Assembly: GCA_040754255.1 (NCBI GenBank) | Contig: JBFMDA010000023.1 | Span: forward strand, 1-23,885 | Direction of reading: 5' to 3' | Source of the DNA: SURF-25 sp040754255 | GTDB lineage: Bacteria > Omnitrophota > Gorgyraeia > Gygaellales > Profunditerraquicolaceae | DNA: 23,885 bases | Part shown: piece after piece, positions 20,310-23,885 of the stretch | Layout of the letters: each line of letters starts with the position of its first letter | How positions within the stretch are numbered: the stretch's first letter is position 1 | The notes under the pieces: generated by a model | The model's database searches: none | The model's input: only the letters and a program-made list of their open reading frames with translations | What the model was told of the DNA's origin: nothing | Program-made: the position numbers and the translations under genes

Positions 20310-22478
20310 TTACGCTATTGGTAGCTCTACGATAAACCTCGTCCCCACCTTATGCTCCGATTCGAAATTGATGGTACCCAGGTGGTTTTCAATAATAATC
20401 TTTCTGACCACATAGAGCCCAAGGCCCGTACCTTTTCGCGAAGAAACTTTTGTTGTAAAGAAGGGCGTAAATATCTTTTTCTTGTCTTCATCCCGCACGC
20501 CCATCCCATTATCCTCGATTAGGATCTCAATGGTAGAATCCTTCGCGGTTGCCGAAACCCGTATTTTACCGCGGTAGCCGGGTTCTTTCAGGGTAGTCCG
20601 GCGTTCAACCATCGAATCGTAACCGTTATCGATAAAATTAAAAAAGACTTCTTGTAATTGTACCATATTCCCTTTAATCTTCGGGAGGTCTTTGGGGTAA
20701 TCGCGGATAATATCGATTTCGGACAGCTTGACCTTGTATTGCACCATATCAAGGGTCCCGTCAATAATCTGGTCAAGTGCCAGCGCCTCAAATGCCTTGT
20801 CACCCTTACGGGTATATTTCAAAATCCCCTTAACCACCTCCCCGCCCTGCATTACATTTGACTGGATCCGGTCAAGGGCATGCTGAATCTGCTTTACCAT
20901 TTCCTGGACTTCAGGAGTACATTTGGAGATATCGGTCATCTTGATGGTATCAATGGTGTCTCCGGCAATCAATGAAAGCGCGTAGAACCGGTTGTTTATC
21001 TGATGAGAAAGCCCGTCAGCCATGGTACCGATAGTTGCCATTTTCTCTGCCTGTGCAATCTGGTCCTGCATTGCCTGGGCTTCTTCGTAGAATTGGGCGT
21101 TTTCTATTGCCAGTGCTGCCTGGCTTGAAAGCACCTGGAATACATCAAGGTCATCAGGGCTGTACATCTGGCCGGATAGTTTATCCCCCAACACGATAAA
21201 ACCGATAAATTTTGTTTCCAGGAATGTCGGAATAATGACGGCGGCATAGAGGGCGCGCATAACTTCTTCAAGATGCTTATACTGAGGATCGGTATAATCC
21301 TGCATCTGGTGTTTTATTTCTTCATATACGATGGGCTTACGGGTTGCGCCAATCCAGTTAACCAGGATGTTGTCCGGGTCAATCTTAGGGATAGGAATCC
21401 TTCCCCTGTCGCGGCTTACCTGGCAGACATACTCATTTCGCTCTTCATCAAAAAGGTATATAGCTGCATAGGACAATCTTACGGTCTTGGTAACGATATG
21501 GGCGATTAAGTTAAGCAGCTTTCTTAAGTCACGAATGCGCGTCATTCCTATTGAGGCCTGTTTTAAGGTGTCTTGATACCTCCTCTGCTCCCTCAATAAT
21601 CGCGCTTCTGCCTTATGGCTGATGTAAATATATATGAATGGCCCTACGGTCGCCAAGCCTGCCATTAGGCCTAACGGCGCTGCCCACCAGTTGCCTGCAA
21701 AAGTTCTGATTAACCATTCTTTTGCTAAGAAAACTAACGCGAAAGGAATGCCTAGAACGATGGTATAAACAGCAATAAATAACCCTGCGCGTGTTATCGC
21801 GATACGAATATCCATTAAACGATAACGAACAATGGTATAGCCTACAATCGCTAGAGAAACAAAAGCAGGCACATAACCGAATGGATAAATTCGTATTCCA
21901 TAATTAGGCAAAAAGTCTATAGAAGCCAAATTAAATACGAAATAGGCCAAAAAGACATACCTGATTTGAATTAATTTTAGGGGAGGGATTTTCTCTTTAA
22001 CTATCCAACCAAAATACAACATAATAACAGAAGCAAATGTAATCAACCCAATAAAGAAACATAGAAAATAAGGATGAAGAATGCCAGCAATCGGATAATA
22101 TCCCCAAAAATATTTTTCTCCTGTCTTTATAATTGTGGTTGTAAAGAGAACAAGTGAAACTAAAACAAATCCTGAAATATAGTTAGCTATGACTAGTTTC
22201 TTGAGAAGTTTTATTTTGAGGAATTCAATAGTGTAATGAAGAGTCGCTATTGCCAAGAAAATAACTCCACAATAACCAAATCTTAACCATAAGAAAGCAA
22301 TCTTTGGATCGTTGCTGTTATAAGCGATTGCGTAAGAAAATAACCAAACAAAACTTGAAATTGTAATTCCAAAAAATATTCGATTTAAAAGTTGTCTTTT
22401 ATTTTTGGAATAAATAAAATAACCAAAAAATATAATGAATAATGAGACGAGTAATTGGAGTATCGAGTAAATTGTCAT
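20310..22478 (-). CDS. Membrane histidine kinase with 7TM-type, GAF and HATPase domains
   Basis: 722 residues. About eight hydrophobic helices fill residues 1-285 in the arrangement of the histidine-kinase N-terminal 7TM domain, ending YIYISHKAEARLLREQRR. A GAF-type domain spans roughly 315-460 (YAAIYLFDEERNEYVCQVSRDRG, AAVIIPTFLETKFIGFIVLGDKLSGQMYSPDDLDVFQVLSSQAALAIENAQ). The phospho-acceptor helix has His492 (MADGLSHQINNRF). The ATPase domain has the N-box FNFIDNGYDSM (Asn618), G1 EDNGMG (655-660), PFFTTK and GTGLGL (683-688). It should autophosphorylate in response to a membrane or cytoplasmic signal. The first 200 or so codons are clearly more A/T-rich than the rest. Its ATG overlaps the SDR stop (ATGA). 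The nearby CheY-like regulator is the likely partner. The signal is unknown. Confidence 0.92.
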   Translation of the reverse strand: MTIYSILQLLVSLFIIFFGYFIYSKNKRQLLNRIFFGITISSFVWLFSYAIAYNSNDPKIAFLWLRFGYCGVIFLAIATLHYTIEFLKIKLLKKLVIANYISGFVLVSLVLFTTTIIKTGEKYFWGYYPIAGILHPYFLCFFIGLITFASVIMLYFGWIVKEKIPPLKLIQIRYVFLAYFVFNLASIDFLPNYGIRIYPFGYVPAFVSLAIVGYTIVRYRLMDIRIAITRAGLFIAVYTIVLGIPFALVFLAKEWLIRTFAGNWWAAPLGLMAGLATVGPFIYIYISHKAEARLLREQRRYQDTLKQASIGMTRIRDLRKLLNLIAHIVTKTVRLSYAAIYLFDEERNEYVCQVSRDRGRIPIPKIDPDNILVNWIGATRKPIVYEEIKHQMQDYTDPQYKHLEEVMRALYAAVIIPTFLETKFIGFIVLGDKLSGQMYSPDDLDVFQVLSSQAALAIENAQFYEEAQAMQDQIAQAEKMATIGTMADGLSHQINNRFYALSLIAGDTIDTIKMTDISKCTPEVQEMVKQIQHALDRIQSNVMQGGEVVKGILKYTRKGDKAFEALALDQIIDGTLDMVQYKVKLSEIDIIRDYPKDLPKIKGNMVQLQEVFFNFIDNGYDSMVERRTTLKEPGYRGKIRVSATAKDSTIEILIEDNGMGVRDEDKKKIFTPFFTTKVSSRKGTGLGLYVVRKIIIENHLGTINFESEHKVGTRFIVELPIA

Positions 22479-23575
22479 TTTTTCTTTAGCTTTTTAACAA
22501 ACCCAACTGAAGCAGCATATTCTATTGACCTTAAAATAGAGCTTTTGTTTATAGGGTTAAAAGAGAAATTAAAAGCTTTAAGTATACCAAAAGTAAGATT
22601 AGAAGACAACTGCGCCTTAGTATTCAGAAACATAAGGTTATATTTAATTAATCCTCTTTGAGCAGAAGTAGTTTTTTTATTAAACAAGAAAGGGGAAATT
22701 AATTTTGGGCGCCGAACATTAAGAAACAAACAAGCTATCTTAATCATTTCATCTAAGGTTAAACATTGCTCATTAAAGATATGATAAGTTTGATTTACGC
22801 GGGAAGTATTTAAGGCGACTTTAACAATGGATTCGCAGAGGTCATTTATGAATACCAACTTAAACGGATAGTTTTTTTCCCCGGGTAAGTAATCAAATAA
22901 TTCCAAGTTTAAAATATGAAGAGCCTGATATAAGGCTTGATTAAAAGACAATATTTTTCCTGTACGAAACTCACCAGATACCGTGGGAGGACGAAATATG
23001 TCAATCCATATCTTTTTCCGATACTCATGGATAAGCACTTCAGCCTCAAATTTGCTTTGTTCGTAAGGTGTGAAAAAAGTCTGACCTAATGCCAGATCGT
23101 TTTCCGTAAAAATATCTTTATAATTACCACAAATATAAACTGTGCTTAAATAGTCTATTTTTTTTAATCTTCCTTCCCTACTCCACTTAATACCTAAATT
23201 ACACATTCTCCGTGTACCTTCAACATTTACAGATCTTAAATCATCCAGTTCGCTATTAAACCGCGTTAAGGCTGCACAATGAATAATTTCATCAATATTC
23301 GTTTTCAGGTAAGCAAGCGATTTCTTGCTTAAACCAAGACTATCTTTTGTCATGTCACCATTTAAGATTTTAATTTTTCTTCTTAAACTAGATTTAACGC
23401 CCCAAAAACTCAAAACATTTTTAACTCTACTTTCTGGCAGCTTTTTGTTGTTACTTCTTACGAGCAAATAAACATTACATTGATGCATAAGTAAGAGTTT
23501 AAGCAAATAAGAACCAACTAGGCCTGTACCGCCTGTTAAAAAAACATTTCTTTTAATTTCAGACACATTTACCAT
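22475..23575 (-). CDS. Extended SDR / thioester-reductase-like NAD(P)-binding protein
   Basis: 366 residues. The Rossmann motif VFLTGGTGLVGSYLL (GGTGLVG at 15-21), HCAALTRF (99-106), VNVEGTRR, STVYICG (Ser144) and the catalytic YxxxK pair Tyr171/Lys175 identify an extended SDR. The insert FRPPTVSGEFRTGKI and the overall layout resemble NAD-binding_4 (fatty acyl-CoA reductase/thioester reductase) proteins, but an NDP-sugar or sterol-type epimerase/dehydrogenase is possible. The gene is A/T-rich. It overlaps the FAD enzyme upstream by 17 nt and the kinase downstream by 4 nt, so the three are probably one transcript. With a carotenoid-desaturase-like neighbour, a lipid or polyene pathway is a fair guess. 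No strong ribosome binding site precedes ATG 23575. Confidence 0.82.
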   Translation of the reverse strand: MVNVSEIKRNVFLTGGTGLVGSYLLKLLLMHQCNVYLLVRSNNKKLPESRVKNVLSFWGVKSSLRRKIKILNGDMTKDSLGLSKKSLAYLKTNIDEIIHCAALTRFNSELDDLRSVNVEGTRRMCNLGIKWSREGRLKKIDYLSTVYICGNYKDIFTENDLALGQTFFTPYEQSKFEAEVLIHEYRKKIWIDIFRPPTVSGEFRTGKILSFNQALYQALHILNLELFDYLPGEKNYPFKLVFINDLCESIVKVALNTSRVNQTYHIFNEQCLTLDEMIKIACLFLNVRRPKLISPFLFNKKTTSAQRGLIKYNLMFLNTKAQLSSNLTFGILKAFNFSFNPINKSSILRSIEYAASVGFVKKLKKK

Positions 23576-23885
23576 TTATTTTCAGAATTATTTTCGCGGA
23601 ATTTAGTCCTGAGAACATAACACCTGGAAGCCCTAGCCCCATAGTTGTCCAATGACCTGCAAAAACGAGATTCTTTATACAATCGGAGACTGTAAAGCTA
23701 GGGATTAATAGTTGATTTGGTAGTGCTGCCCAGCCATAAGCAGCTCCTCGATAATTAGATGTCCATTGAAATAACGTTTCCGGCGTAGCGATACCCTTAA
23801 AAACTATATGTTTTGAAAAAGAAGGAATTATTGTATCGAGTCGCTTTATAAAAAATGATGATAGCAACAAACACTTCTTTTCCCA
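23559..23885 (-). CDS. C-terminus of a CrtI-like FAD-dependent oxidoreductase, 5' end beyond the window
   Basis: 108 codons remain in frame to the window edge (first codon TGG at 23885), so the start lies outside; the TTG at 23870 is not the true start. The segment TPETLFQWTSNYRGAAYGW and the closing NLVFAGHWTTMGLGLPGVMFSGLNSAKII are the C-terminal landmarks of phytoene desaturase/carotene isomerase and related NAD(P)/FAD oxidoreductases, where AGxWTxPGxGxPGVxxSG completes the FAD-binding fold. The substrate could be a carotenoid, retinoid-like compound or another polyene lipid. It overlaps the SDR gene by 17 nt. Its A/T-rich composition matches the SDR and the kinase N-terminus rather than the rest of the window. 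Confidence 0.85.
   Translation of the reverse strand, partial: WEKKCLLLSSFFIKRLDTIIPSFSKHIVFKGIATPETLFQWTSNYRGAAYGWAALPNQLLIPSFTVSDCIKNLVFAGHWTTMGLGLPGVMFSGLNSAKIILKINGKCV

Overview
Every gene I can support in this window reads on the minus strand, so transcription runs from high to low coordinates. The gene set is that of a diderm bacterium: a TonB-dependent outer-membrane receptor and TonB, an LpxL-type acyltransferase, an AsmA-like envelope protein, a TPR lipoprotein and a minor-pilin cassette. DUF4416, PflX-type radical SAM, MGDG-synthase-like glycosyltransferase and GAF/HD-GYP proteins, together with low-complexity repeats between genes, would fit an uncultivated lineage such as Candidatus Omnitrophota. 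That placement is an impression from gene content, not a demonstrated assignment. I see no tRNA, rRNA, CRISPR array or insertion sequence.

Layout in the direction of transcription (right to left). (1) 23885-20310: an AT-rich end with the C-terminus of a carotenoid-desaturase-like FAD enzyme, an extended SDR/thioester-reductase-like protein and a membrane histidine kinase, all overlapping. (2) 20059-14163: a single-domain response regulator, then a tightly packed run of GAF/HD-GYP phosphodiesterase, MGDG-synthase-like glycosyltransferase, LpxL-like acyltransferase, GT2 glycosyltransferase, protein isoaspartate methyltransferase, COG2426 membrane protein and cob(I)alamin adenosyltransferase. 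(3) 13938-10357: a vitamin B12 block with a DUF6580 membrane protein, a cobalamin riboswitch with an intrinsic terminator, a BtuB-like receptor and TonB. (4) 10170-7807: a consensus promoter, a 56-residue zinc-ribbon-like protein missed by a 60-residue ORF cutoff, a PilZ protein, DUF4416 and a PflX-like radical SAM enzyme. (5) 7773-4633: TPR lipoprotein, AsmA-like protein and DUF2062 protein, overlapping. (6) 4579-1669: promoter, c-di-GMP-I (GEMM) riboswitch, intrinsic terminator, then PilV/GspI-, PilW/GspJ- and PilX/GspK-like genes and a terminator. (7) 1564-1: a B12-binding radical SAM protein that runs off the left edge.

Two themes connect the blocks. First, c-di-GMP: an HD-GYP enzyme that should degrade it, a PilZ protein that should bind it and a riboswitch that should sense it in front of minor pilins. 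The riboswitch is unusual because about 50 nt forming two hairpins are inserted in its core. Second, cobalamin: adenosylation, probable uptake and riboswitch control, plus a predicted B12-dependent enzyme at the left edge.

The main unexplained structure is a composite repeat seen three times between genes (8762-8998, 10180-10335, 20106-20304), with a hexamer-only relative at 19664-19683. Each full copy has a GCGTA-rich module on the left and a CCTTAGCC-type hexamer array on the right. In one copy the hexamer array is read as the Lys-Ala/Lys-Val tail of a DUF4416 protein.
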